9,022 nt of DNA, taken from positions 1 to 9,022 of the forward strand of contig DAHUXX010000068.1 in NCBI GenBank assembly GCA_027306955.1, given 5' to 3'. Positions 1 to 7,967 of the stretch are shown in pieces; position 1 is the first letter of the stretch; the number at the start of each line of letters is the position of its first letter. Both the position numbers and the translations under genes were made by a program. The DNA comes from Acetobacteraceae bacterium (lineage in GTDB: Bacteria; Pseudomonadota; Alphaproteobacteria; Acetobacterales; Acetobacteraceae). The notes below the pieces were generated by a model, which saw nothing but the letters and a program-made list of their open reading frames with translations, did not search any database and was not told the DNA's origin.

Positions 1-602
1 GCGATCTGCCACGCCCCCTCCCAGATCAGCCGGAGCGCGATTTCCAGCACCACCAGCAGCCCGACCCAGCCGAGCCAGCGGTAGCGCGTGAGCATCCGCG
101 CCACCAGGCTCGCGGCGACGCCCATCAGCACCACCGAGAGCGCCAGCCCCGCGACCAGCACCCAGAGCCGCCCATCCGCCGCCCCCGCGACCGCCAGCAC
201 GTTGTCCAGGCTCATCGAGAGGTCGGCGAGCAGGATCTGCCATACCGCCTCGCGCAACGATTTCGGCACCCGGGCGGCGGCGGCGTCGGCGCCGTGGCCG
301 CGCAGTTCCCGCGCCATCTTCCACGCCACCCACAGCAGCAGCAACCCGCCCGCGAGCAGCAGGCCCACGATCTCCAGCAGCCGCAGCGCCACCGCGCCGA
401 GCACGATGCGCATCACGGTCGCGGCACCGATGCCGAGCAGGATGGCGCCGCGCCGGCGCGACGGCGGCAGCCCGGCCACCACCAGCCCCACCACCACGGC
501 GTTGTCGCCGGCGAGCGTGAGATCGACCAGCAGCACCTGCCCCAGCGCCGCCAGGTCATGGGCGGCCAAGTCATGGGCGGCCAGGTCGTGGTAGGCCATC
601 AT
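1..602 (-). CDS. TerC/YjbE-family integral membrane protein, C-terminus cut by window edge
   Basis: The reverse strand reads open from ATG at 602 to the left edge, giving 200 residues with no stop. Two family hallmarks are clear: an acidic LAGDN motif at residues 30-34, followed by AVVVG, and DLSMSLDN at 127-134. Hydrophobic stretches at about 20-45, 53-73, 76-94, 120-140, 146-168 and 177-193 fit a multi-span inner-membrane protein. TerC/YjbE relatives are linked to metal export, chiefly manganese, and tellurium resistance. The two Asp-Asn motifs are the conserved polar positions within membrane helices. A basic, Ala-rich loop (about 97-118) separates the two halves. ATG codons occur at 602 and 599 (Met-Met); neither has a strong Shine-Dalgarno sequence. 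The N-terminus has three near-identical HDLAA units and is longer than I expect for the family. The gene is divergent from purB. The 53-nt gap is too short for a full yybP-ykoY manganese riboswitch, which often precedes terC-like genes, unless the leader starts inside purB. Family is confident; exact substrate is inferred. Confidence 0.85.
   Translation of the reverse strand, partial: MMAYHDLAAHDLAAHDLAALGQVLLVDLTLAGDNAVVVGLVVAGLPPSRRRGAILLGIGAATVMRIVLGAVALRLLEIVGLLLAGGLLLLWVAWKMARELRGHGADAAAARVPKSLREAVWQILLADLSMSLDNVLAVAGAADGRLWVLVAGLALSVVLMGVAASLVARMLTRYRWLGWVGLLVVLEIALRLIWEGAWQI
550..594 (-). repeat. Three 15-bp tandem repeats at the 5' end of the TerC-like gene
   Basis: Units at 550-564, 565-579 and 580-594 follow the plus-strand pattern gccaggtcatgggcg. 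The second differs by one base and the third diverges at its end. The period is five codons, so the protein gains or loses a His-Asp-Leu-Ala-Ala unit without a frame change. The repeat covers about residues 4-18, just before the first membrane segment. Confidence 0.85.
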
Positions 603-619
603 CTTGTCAGGAACCCTGG

Positions 620-634
620 CGGCTCTTAGAGCCG
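620..634. promoter_or_regulatory. 15-nt palindrome between the divergent terC-like and purB starts
   Basis: The bases cggctcttagagccg form perfect 7-bp arms around a single central base. The centre (627) falls almost exactly in the middle of the 603-655 gap between the two divergent starts. That position suits an operator for a dimeric regulator or a short hairpin in either leader. I recognise no known regulator site, and no convincing -35/-10 pair is visible. Confidence 0.35.
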
Positions 635-655
635 GGGCGCAACGCGCGAGGCTGC

Positions 656-1993
<1,338 letters not shown>

Positions 1994-1998
1994 GGCTG

Positions 1999-3216
1999 CT
2001 ATTCCGCCGCGTCGCGGTTCATGTACCCGTCGCGTGTCTGCGGCAGCTTCATGCCCAGCACCGCGGCGGCGACGGCGGTGCGCAGCACCTGCGCGGTGCC
2101 GCCACCGATGGTGAACATGCGCACGTCCCGCGCCATGCGTTCCAGCGGCAGATCCCGTGAATAGCCGCGCGCGCCGAACAGTTGCAGCGCGTCATTCACC
2201 ACGCGGATCGCCGCCTCGGAGGCAAACAGCTTCGCCCGCGCCGCCAGCACCGGGTCCGGGAACTTGCTGTCCCTGCCCTGCGACAGCGCGGCCTGGTGCA
2301 GCAGCGCGCGGGAGGCCGCGACCTGCGTGTCCATATCCGCCAGCATCCATTGCAGGCCCTGGAACTCCGCGATCGGCCGGCCGAACTGCCGCCGGCGCTT
2401 CACATGGTCCACGGCGAGGTCGAGCGCCCCGACGGCGACCCCCATCGCGATCGTGCCGGCGCCGACACGCTGGCTGTTATACGCCGCCATCAGCCGCGCG
2501 AAGCCGCGGCGGAAACCCTCCGGCGGCACGAGGGCCATCTCCGCCGGCACCTCGACATCGGTGAATTCCAGCTCCGCCTCCGGCATGCCGCGCAGGCCCA
2601 TGGTCGGCTCGCGGCGCACCACGGAGAAGCCCTTCGGAAACAGCCCCTGGCGCGGGTCGCCGACGACGATGAAGCCGCCGATCCCCTCCTCGCGCCCCGC
2701 CGCATCGAACACGCGCGCGAACACCAGGTGCAGGCGCGAGACGCCGCCGCCGGTGATCCACACCTTGCGCCCGTTGAGGATGTAGCGGTCGCCGCGGCGC
2801 TCGGCGCGGGTGGTCATGGCGGTCGCGGCGCTGCCGGCCTCGGGCTCGGTGATGGCGATCGCGGGCTTGTCGCCGGCGAGCACCAGCCCCGCCGCGAGCC
2901 GCTTCTGCGCCTCGGTGCCGTATTCCATGATGGCGGAAATGGCCCCCATGTTGGCCTCCACCACCACGCGCGCGGTGAGGGTGCAGGCGCGCGCGATCTC
3001 CTCCACCACCAGCACCGCGTCGTAAAAGCTGCGCCCGCCGCCGCCGTGGTCGCGCGGGATGGTCATACCCATGAAGCCGGCGGCGACCAGCTCCGGGATA
3101 TTGGCCCAGCAATACTGCTCCGTGCGGTCCCACTCGGCGGCGCGGGCGGCGAAGCTGCCCTGCGCCAGCGCGCGCGCCTGTTCCCTGAGCCCCCCGGCAT
3201 CCGGCGACGCTGACAT
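1999..3216 (-). CDS. acd: Acyl-CoA dehydrogenase-fold enzyme, probable 3-sulfinopropanoyl-CoA desulfinase
   Basis: This is a 405-residue FAD protein of the acyl-CoA dehydrogenase (ACAD) superfamily. The N-terminal helical domain covers about 1-117. The middle beta domain has ITEPEAGSA (122-130) and WITGGG (153-158). The C-terminal helical domain has RRQFGRPIAEFQGLQW (275-290). The usual catalytic glutamate is missing at both known positions: the C-terminal site reads IGGGT (370-374, Gly372 in place of Glu), and the alternative helix-G site reads AYNSQR (245-250, with Gln249). From memory, the 3-sulfinopropanoyl-CoA desulfinase of Advenella mimigardefordensis DPN7 likewise lacks the base. It has Gln246 there and a substrate-binding Arg84; Arg83 matches that position here. 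TEQYCW, AGDKPAI, the GGG segment and the C-terminal KLPQTRDGY also resemble it. The reaction would turn 3-sulfinopropanoyl-CoA into propanoyl-CoA plus sulfite. The ATG at 3216 follows a good gggggag ribosome site; an in-frame ATG at 3231 is less well placed. No CoA ligase or sulfite oxidase gene is adjacent. Confidence 0.8.
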   Translation of the reverse strand: MSASPDAGGLREQARALAQGSFAARAAEWDRTEQYCWANIPELVAAGFMGMTIPRDHGGGGRSFYDAVLVVEEIARACTLTARVVVEANMGAISAIMEYGTEAQKRLAAGLVLAGDKPAIAITEPEAGSAATAMTTRAERRGDRYILNGRKVWITGGGVSRLHLVFARVFDAAGREEGIGGFIVVGDPRQGLFPKGFSVVRREPTMGLRGMPEAELEFTDVEVPAEMALVPPEGFRRGFARLMAAYNSQRVGAGTIAMGVAVGALDLAVDHVKRRRQFGRPIAEFQGLQWMLADMDTQVAASRALLHQAALSQGRDSKFPDPVLAARAKLFASEAAIRVVNDALQLFGARGYSRDLPLERMARDVRMFTIGGGTAQVLRTAVAAAVLGMKLPQTRDGYMNRDAAE

Positions 3217-3396
3217 CGAGCTCCCCCCCATCGTCCGGGCGACCATGCCGCCCGCCACCCTGCCGCGCAACCGCACCCACGCGCCGGTGGCATGACATGA
3301 AGCACGGCGCCCGCCATGGCGCCGCCCGCCACCCGCTGCTATACGCACCGCAGCAAAAGTCGCCGTGATTCCTCGGCGCCGCAAGGGATTCGCGCC
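3217..3396. promoter_or_regulatory. Divergent intergenic region upstream of purC and the desulfinase gene
   Basis: These 180 bases lie between two divergent starts and should hold both promoters. The best candidate for purC is an extended -10-like tgctatac at 3337-3344, about 50 bases before the start codon, but no good -35 hexamer sits at the matching distance. The palindrome ggcgcc occurs three times (3306-3311, 3318-3323, 3375-3380), which is unremarkable at this GC content. The purC Shine-Dalgarno aaggga is at 3383-3388, and the desulfinase ribosome site lies at about 3221-3229 on the other strand. I see no purine riboswitch. Confidence 0.35.
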
Positions 3397-4161
3397 ATGG
3401 CCCGCCGCCGCCAACTCTACGAAGGTAAAGCCAAGATCCTGTTCGAGGGGCCGGAACCCGGCACGCTCGTGCAGTACTTCAAGGACGACGCCACCGCGTT
3501 CAACGCCCAGAAAAAGGGCGTGATCACCGGCAAGGGCGTGCTCAACAACCGCATCAGCGAGTACCTGATGCAGCGCCTGGCCGAGATCGGCATCCCGACC
3601 CATTTCGTGCGCCGGCTCAACATGCGCGAGCAGCTGATCCGCGAGGTGGAAATCATCCCGGTCGAGGTGGTGGTGCGCAACGTCGCCGCCGGCAGCATCT
3701 CGGCCCGGCTCGGCATCCAGGAAGGCACCCGGCTGCCGCGCTCGATCATCGAGTACTACTACAAGAACGACGCGCTCAGCGACCCGATGGTCTCTGAGGA
3801 GCATATCACCGCGTTCGGCTGGGCGCACCCGGCGGACATGGACGACATCGTCAGCCTGACGTTGCGGATCAATGACTTCCTGACCGGTCTTTTCCTCGGC
3901 GTTGGCATCACGCTGGTGGACTTCAAGGTCGAGTTCGGCCGGCTCTGGGAGAACGAGGACATGCGCATCGTCCTCGCCGACGAGATCTCCCCCGACAATT
4001 GCCGGCTGTGGGACGCCAAGACCAACGAAAAGATGGACAAGGACCGTTTCCGCCGCGACCTCGGCCGCGTCGAGGAAGCCTACCAGGAAGTCGCGCGGCG
4101 GCTCGGCATCCTGCCCGAGGCCGGCGTGCGGGACATCAAGGGCCCGGAGATCATGCAGTGA
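3397..4161 (+). CDS. purC: Phosphoribosylaminoimidazole-succinocarboxamide (SAICAR) synthase
   Basis: The 254-residue enzyme uses ATP to join CAIR and L-aspartate into SAICAR, the substrate of the PurB encoded upstream. It opens with the ATP-binding YEGKAKILFE (8-17), followed by DDATAFNAQKKGVITGKG (30-47). It carries both family signatures: IIPVEVVVRNVAAGS at 86-100 and LVDFKVEFGR at 173-182. LADEISPDNCRLWD (193-206) is the conserved metal/nucleotide-site segment. Length matches the usual bacterial form. The ATG at 3397 is chosen over an in-frame ATG at 3316. It gives the standard N-terminus and has aaggga eight bases upstream, whereas the extra 27 residues from 3316 look like translated leader. 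This is the first gene of the co-directional purC-grxD run, and its stop overlaps the purS start by four bases. Confidence 0.97.
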   Translation: MARRRQLYEGKAKILFEGPEPGTLVQYFKDDATAFNAQKKGVITGKGVLNNRISEYLMQRLAEIGIPTHFVRRLNMREQLIREVEIIPVEVVVRNVAAGSISARLGIQEGTRLPRSIIEYYYKNDALSDPMVSEEHITAFGWAHPADMDDIVSLTLRINDFLTGLFLGVGITLVDFKVEFGRLWENEDMRIVLADEISPDNCRLWDAKTNEKMDKDRFRRDLGRVEEAYQEVARRLGILPEAGVRDIKGPEIMQ

Positions 4162-4397
4162 AGGCTGTCGTGACCGTCATGCTCAAGGCCGGCGTGCTGG
4201 ACCCGCAGGGCAAGGCGATCGGTCAGGCGCTGGCGCATCTGGGCTTCGCGGGCGTCGGCGAGGTGCGTGCGGGCAAGGTGATCGAGCTGGAACTCGCCGA
4301 GACTGACCCCGTTGCCGCGAAGAACGCCGCGGAATCAATGGCGAGGAAGCTGCTCGCCAACACCGTGATCGAGAGCTTCCGGGTGGATCTTTCGTGA
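4158..4397 (+). CDS. purS: Phosphoribosylformylglycinamidine synthase, PurS subunit
   Basis: The 79-residue protein is the small structural subunit of the FGAM synthase complex. It bridges PurQ and PurL and helps pass ammonia between them. The start (VKAVVTVMLKAGVLDPQGKA) and the following segments GQALAHLGF, VRAGKVIELEL and ESFRVDL follow the PurS pattern of a small alpha/beta fold. I place the start at GTG 4158, which overlaps the purC stop in the arrangement GTGA. A purine-rich ribosome site (cggaga, 4145-4150) sits inside the end of purC at suitable spacing, so translational coupling to purC is likely. No ATG gives a better start: the next in-frame Met is about ten residues in and would cut the first beta strand. 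purQ begins ten bases after its stop. Confidence 0.95.
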   Translation: MKAVVTVMLKAGVLDPQGKAIGQALAHLGFAGVGEVRAGKVIELELAETDPVAAKNAAESMARKLLANTVIESFRVDLS

Positions 4398-4407
4398 GGG
4401 CGGGCGC

Positions 4408-5115
4408 ATGAAGGCGGGCATCGTCGTGTTCCCCGGCATCAACCGCGAGCGCGACATCGCGATCGCGCTGGAACGCGCCTCGGGGCGCAAGCCGCGGATG
4501 ATCTGGCATCGCGAGACAGACCTGCAGAGCCTTGATCTCATTGTTATTCCTGGCGGCTTCTCCTACGGCGACTACCTGCGCTGCGGCGCCATGGCCGCGC
4601 AGTCCCCGGTGATGGAGAGCATCCGCGCCCATGCCGCGCGCGGCGGCCACGTGCTCGGCGTCTGCAACGGGTTCCAGATCCTGGCCGAGGCGCAGCTGCT
4701 GCCCGGCGCGCTGCTGCGCAACGCCTCGCTCCGCTTCCTCTCCATGGACTGCCACCTGCGCGTGGAGCGGACGGACACGGATTTCACCGCGCATTACCAG
4801 CGCGGCCAGGTGATCCGCGCGCCGTTGGCGCATGGCGACGGCAACTACTTCGCGGACGATGCGACGCTCGATCGGCTTGAAGGCGAAGGGCTTGTCGCCT
4901 TCCGCTATGTCGAACCCGATGGCGCCGCGACGGCGAAGGCGAACCGCAACGGCTCGGCGCGCAACATCGCCGGCATCCTCTCGCCCAACCGGCGCATCAT
5001 GGGCCTGATGCCGCACCCGGAGGACCTGGTTGACCCGCTGATGGGCGGCACCGACGGCGCGCCCCTGTTCGAGGGCATTTCGGCCGCTCTCGGGTCCGAT
5101 CGTCCGGCCGCCTGA
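4408..5115 (+). CDS. purQ: Phosphoribosylformylglycinamidine synthase, glutaminase subunit PurQ
   Basis: The 235-residue class I glutamine amidotransferase hydrolyses glutamine and supplies ammonia to PurL for FGAR to FGAM conversion. The catalytic triad is visible: Cys86 in GVCNGFQIL (84-92), and His203 with Glu205 in MPHPE (201-205). The PurQ-specific segments GGFSYGDYLRCGAMAA (49-64), AHGDGNYF (141-148) and NGSARNIAGI (181-190) are present. Length is near the usual 220-235 residues. The ATG at 4408 lies behind a G-rich ribosome site (gagggcggg) in the ten-base gap after purS. It works as a complex with PurS and PurL, both encoded alongside. The C-terminal tail (ALGSDRPAA) after the last conserved block is short and unremarkable. 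Confidence 0.97.
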   Translation: MKAGIVVFPGINRERDIAIALERASGRKPRMIWHRETDLQSLDLIVIPGGFSYGDYLRCGAMAAQSPVMESIRAHAARGGHVLGVCNGFQILAEAQLLPGALLRNASLRFLSMDCHLRVERTDTDFTAHYQRGQVIRAPLAHGDGNYFADDATLDRLEGEGLVAFRYVEPDGAATAKANRNGSARNIAGILSPNRRIMGLMPHPEDLVDPLMGGTDGAPLFEGISAALGSDRPAA

Positions 5116-5138
5116 TGACCCGCGGCATCGGGCGGACG

Positions 5139-5157
5139 GGCGTGAATCGGCCACGCC
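5139..5157 (+). promoter_or_regulatory. Stem-loop directly before the purL ribosome-binding site
   Basis: In the 55-base purQ-purL gap, ggcgtg (5139-5144) pairs with cacgcc (5152-5157) around a seven-base loop. The very next bases, aaaaagg (5158-5164), are the likely Shine-Dalgarno for the GTG start at 5171. A hairpin this close could tune purL translation or stabilise an mRNA end. It has no U-tract, so it is not a classic terminator. A 6-bp stem can arise by chance at this GC content. Confidence 0.35.
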
Positions 5158-5170
5158 AAAAAGGTCTCGC

Positions 5171-7342
5171 GTGACGAACAAGCCGGTGAATCAGGCGCTT
5201 GCGGCCGAATTCGGCCTCAACGCCGAGGAATACGCGCGCGTGCTGGACATCATGGGCCGCGCGCCGACGCTGACCGAACTCGGCATCTTCTCGGTGATGT
5301 GGTCGGAGCACTGCTCCTACAAATCCTCGCGCGTCTGGCTGCGCACGCTGCCGACCAGGGCGCCCTGGGTCATCCACGGGCCGGGCGAGAACGCGGGCGT
5401 GGTGGCGATCGGCGAGGGGCTCGCCGCCATCTTCAAGATGGAGAGCCACAACCACCCGAGCTTCATCGAGCCGTACCAGGGTGCCGCGACCGGCGTCGGC
5501 GGCATCCTGCGCGACGTGTTCACCATGGGCGCCAGGCCGGTCGCGAACCTCAACGCGCTGCGCTTTGGCGACCCGAAGAACCCGGTCACGCGGCGGATCG
5601 TCGATGGCGTGGTGCGCGGCATCGGCGGCTACGGCAATTGCGTGGGCGTGCCCACCGTGGGCGGCGAGATCAACTTCCACCCAGCCTATGACGGCAACCC
5701 GCTGGTCAACGCGATGACGGTGGGCATCGCGCCCGCGGACCGCATCTTCCTCTCCGCCGCCGCCGGCATCGGCAACCCGGTGGTCTATGTCGGCTCCAAG
5801 ACCGGGCGGGACGGCATCCACGGTGCCACCATGGCCAGCGCCGAGTTCGGCGCCGACGCCGAGTCGAAGCGCCCGACGGTGCAGGTCGGCGACCCGTTCG
5901 TGGAGAAGCTGCTGATCGAGGCATGCCTGGAGCTCATGGCGACCGACGCGATCGTCGCCATCCAGGACATGGGTGCCGCCGGCCTCACCTCCTCCTCGGT
6001 CGAGATGGCGGGCAAGGGCGGCGTCGGCATCGAGCTGGACCTCGACCAGGTGCCGCAGCGCGAGACCGGCATGTCCGCCTACGAGATGATGCTGTCGGAG
6101 AGCCAGGAGCGCATGCTGATCGTGCTGCGCCCCGGCGCCGAGGGCACCGCGCGCGCCATCTTCGAGAAATGGGAGCTGGATTTCGCGGTGATCGGCCACC
6201 TGACCGACACCGGCCGCATCGTCGTGCGCCACCAGGGAAGCGTCGAGGCGGAGATCCCGCTCGCCCCGCTCGCCGACCAGGCGCCGCTCTACCACCGCCC
6301 CACCGCGCCCTCCCCGGCGCCGGGGCCGCTGGGCGCGATCCCCGCGGCGCGGCTCGGCGAGGACCTGGTGAAGCTGATCGGCTGCCCGGACCTCGCCTCC
6401 CGCGCCTGGGTGTGGGACCAGTACGACAGCACCGTGGGCGGGCAGACGGTGAAGCGGCCGGGTGCCGCGGACGCCGCCATCGTGAAGGTGGACGGGCACC
6501 GGCTGGCGCTGGCGCTCACCACGGACTGCACGCCGCGCTATGTCGCCGCCGACCCCGAGGCGGGTGCCGCGCAGGCCGTCGCCGAGGCCTGGCGCAACAT
6601 CACCGCGACCGGCGCGCGCCCGCTCGCCATCACCGACAACATGAACTTCGGCAACCCGGAAAAGCCTCTGGTGATGGGCCAGTTCGCCGCCGCCGTCGCC
6701 GGCATCGCCAGGGCGTGCACGGCGCTGGACTTCCCGGTCGTTTCGGGCAACGTCAGCCTCTACAACGAGACCGCGGGATCGCCGATCCTGCCCACGCCCG
6801 CGATCGGCGGGCTTGGCGTGCTGGAGGACGCGGCTCGCGCCGTGGGGCTTGCCGCGGCACCGGGCCAGGACCTGGTGCTGGTCGGGGCCGACCCGTCGCA
6901 TCTCGGCCAGTCCCTGTGGCTGCGCGAGGGCGCGGGGCAGGAGGCCGGCGCGCCGCCGCCGGTCGATCTCGCGGCCGAGCGCCGGCATGGCGATTTCGTC
7001 CGCGCCCGCATCGCCTCGGGCGAGGTGCGCGCCTGCCACGACGTCTCGGATGGCGGGCTGCTGGTGGCGGTCGCGGAGATGCTGATGGCCGGCAACACCG
7101 GTGCCGTGCTCGCCGGCCCCACGGACGGAGGCTTCTGGTTCGGCGAGGACCAGGCGCGCTATGTCGTCGCCGTCGCTGATGGCGCCGCCCTCGTCGCCGC
7201 CGCGACCGGCGCGGGCGTTCCCACGCGCCTGGTCGGGCGCACCGGGGGCGAGGGTTTGACACTCCCGGATGGCGCAACCATATCGCTGGCTACGTTGCGT
7301 TCGGCGCACGAACGCTTCTTCCCTGCCCTGATGGAGACGTAA
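5171..7342 (+). CDS. purL: Phosphoribosylformylglycinamidine synthase, large subunit PurL
   Basis: The 723-residue ATP-dependent synthetase turns FGAR plus ammonia into FGAM, step four of purine synthesis. It is the small PurL type that needs separate PurS and PurQ, both encoded just upstream. Landmarks are SEHCSYKSSR (45-54) with the conserved active-site histidine, FKMESHNHPS (88-97) of the nucleotide/metal site, GATGVGGILRD (104-114), TVGGEINFH (162-170) and IQDMGAAGLTSSSVEMAGKGG (264-284, split by a turn). The second half repeats the AIR-synthase-like fold, with WDQYDSTVGG (415-424), TDNMNFGNPEKP (488-499), SGNVSLYNET (525-534) and HDVSDGGL (623-630). A Pro/Ala-rich linker (about 377-392) separates the halves. 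The start is GTG 5171, preceded by aaaaagg six bases upstream. No nearby ATG retains the N-terminal ALAAEFGLNAEEY segment. It is followed three bases later by bolA. Confidence 0.97.
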   Translation: MTNKPVNQALAAEFGLNAEEYARVLDIMGRAPTLTELGIFSVMWSEHCSYKSSRVWLRTLPTRAPWVIHGPGENAGVVAIGEGLAAIFKMESHNHPSFIEPYQGAATGVGGILRDVFTMGARPVANLNALRFGDPKNPVTRRIVDGVVRGIGGYGNCVGVPTVGGEINFHPAYDGNPLVNAMTVGIAPADRIFLSAAAGIGNPVVYVGSKTGRDGIHGATMASAEFGADAESKRPTVQVGDPFVEKLLIEACLELMATDAIVAIQDMGAAGLTSSSVEMAGKGGVGIELDLDQVPQRETGMSAYEMMLSESQERMLIVLRPGAEGTARAIFEKWELDFAVIGHLTDTGRIVVRHQGSVEAEIPLAPLADQAPLYHRPTAPSPAPGPLGAIPAARLGEDLVKLIGCPDLASRAWVWDQYDSTVGGQTVKRPGAADAAIVKVDGHRLALALTTDCTPRYVAADPEAGAAQAVAEAWRNITATGARPLAITDNMNFGNPEKPLVMGQFAAAVAGIARACTALDFPVVSGNVSLYNETAGSPILPTPAIGGLGVLEDAARAVGLAAAPGQDLVLVGADPSHLGQSLWLREGAGQEAGAPPPVDLAAERRHGDFVRARIASGEVRACHDVSDGGLLVAVAEMLMAGNTGAVLAGPTDGGFWFGEDQARYVVAVADGAALVAAATGAGVPTRLVGRTGGEGLTLPDGATISLATLRSAHERFFPALMET

Positions 7343-7345
7343 CCC

Positions 7346-7576
7346 GTGGCGATGCCCGCAAGCGAGATCGAGGCGCTGATCAAGGCGGCGATCCCGGACG
7401 CCAACGTCACCATCGAGGACCTGGCCGGCGACGGCGACCACTACGCGGCGACGGTGGTCGCGGAATCCTTCCGGGGCCTCAGCCGCGTGCGCCAGCACCA
7501 GATCGTCTATGCCGCGCTGCGCGGCCGCGTGGGCGGCGAGCTGCACGCGCTCGCCTTGCAGACCTCCGCTCCCTGA
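7346..7576 (+). CDS. BolA-family protein
   Basis: The 76-residue cytosolic protein has the complete BolA fold pattern: EIEALIKAAIPDA (7-19), LAGDGDHYAATVV (26-38), ESFRGLSRVRQHQIVYAAL (40-58) and GELHALALQT (64-73). BolA proteins of this type form complexes with CGFS glutaredoxins that share a [2Fe-2S] cluster, and such a glutaredoxin is encoded next. The conserved C-terminal His (H67) and the loop His (H32) are the candidate cluster ligands; this assignment rests on family knowledge. GTG 7346 is preferred over the in-frame ATG at 7352. A ggag motif inside the end of purL (7333-7336) is nine bases before the GTG but fifteen before the ATG. Its start lies three bases after the purL stop, so it is probably translated from the purine transcript. 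Likely closer to the short YrbA/IbaG-type branch than to full-length BolA. Confidence 0.92.
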   Translation: MAMPASEIEALIKAAIPDANVTIEDLAGDGDHYAATVVAESFRGLSRVRQHQIVYAALRGRVGGELHALALQTSAP

Positions 7577-7631
7577 ACCCCCTCACCCAGCCCAACTCAC
7601 CAACCCAGTTCACCCACCAGGAATCCCGCTC

Positions 7632-7967
7632 ATGGCCAATATCGCGGAACGCATCCAGTCCGAGATCACCGAGAACCCGGTGATGCTCTACATGAAGGGC
7701 ACGGCGATGTTCCCGCAGTGCGGCTTCTCCGCCCGCGTGGTGCAGATCCTCTCGCACATGGGCGTGCCGTTCGCCACCGCGAACGTGCTCGAGGACCCGG
7801 AACTGCGCGACGGCATCAAGCAGTTTTCCAACTGGCCGACCATCCCGCAGCTCTACGTCAAGGGCGAGTTCGTCGGCGGCTGCGACATCGTGACCGAGAT
7901 GTTCCAGTCCGGCGAGCTCGCGACGATGCTCGCCGAGAAGGGCATCAAGAGCGAAGCCTCGGCCTGA
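7632..7967 (+). CDS. grxD: Monothiol CGFS glutaredoxin (Grx4/GrxD type)
   Basis: The 111-residue protein is a single-domain monothiol glutaredoxin that binds a glutathione-coordinated [2Fe-2S] cluster as a dimer or with BolA, and carries clusters to target proteins in the cytosol. The defining CGFS site is at 30-33 (Cys30), preceded by the LYMKGT segment (19-24) whose Lys22 is a glutathione contact in the family. The WPTIPQLYVKGEFVGG block, which includes the cis-proline TIP, and CDI follow, completing the glutathione site. Length fits the family. The ATG at 7632 has aggaa at 7619-7623, eight bases upstream. The 55-base gap after bolA is C-rich and repetitive (ccca/caccc runs) with no evident promoter, so it likely continues the purC-bolA transcript. 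Its stop codon lies inside a hairpin shared with the convergent downstream gene. Confidence 0.96.
   Translation: MANIAERIQSEITENPVMLYMKGTAMFPQCGFSARVVQILSHMGVPFATANVLEDPELRDGIKQFSNWPTIPQLYVKGEFVGGCDIVTEMFQSGELATMLAEKGIKSEASA

Noticed and set aside
88..629. Plus-strand frames opposite the TerC-like gene
   Set aside because: Ser/Thr/Ala- and His/Gln-rich shadow translations with no domain; the minus strand encodes the conserved membrane protein.
603..655. Manganese riboswitch (yybP-ykoY) upstream of the TerC-like gene
   Set aside because: The gap is too short for the usual element and I could not find its conserved loops; only the small palindrome is present.
3316..3396. Upstream ATG adding 27 residues to PurC
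   Set aside because: The extension is not PurC-like, and the ATG at 3397 has a well-spaced Shine-Dalgarno and the conserved N-terminus.
3217..3828. N-terminal extension of the desulfinase-like protein by about 200 residues
   Set aside because: The extra part runs antisense through the purC start and has no domain. The ATG at 3216 has a strong ribosome site and gives the normal family length.
4997..7546. Very long minus-strand open frame (849 codons) opposite purL
   Set aside because: It is antisense to a fully conserved PurL, has a low-complexity Arg/His/Gly/Ala-rich composition and no recognisable domain. Such frames are expected opposite GC-rich genes.
7577..7631. C-rich repetitive gap between bolA and grxD as a regulatory repeat
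   Set aside because: The ccca/caccc runs are short and irregular, with no clear unit, stem or promoter; it also contains the ordinary grxD ribosome site.
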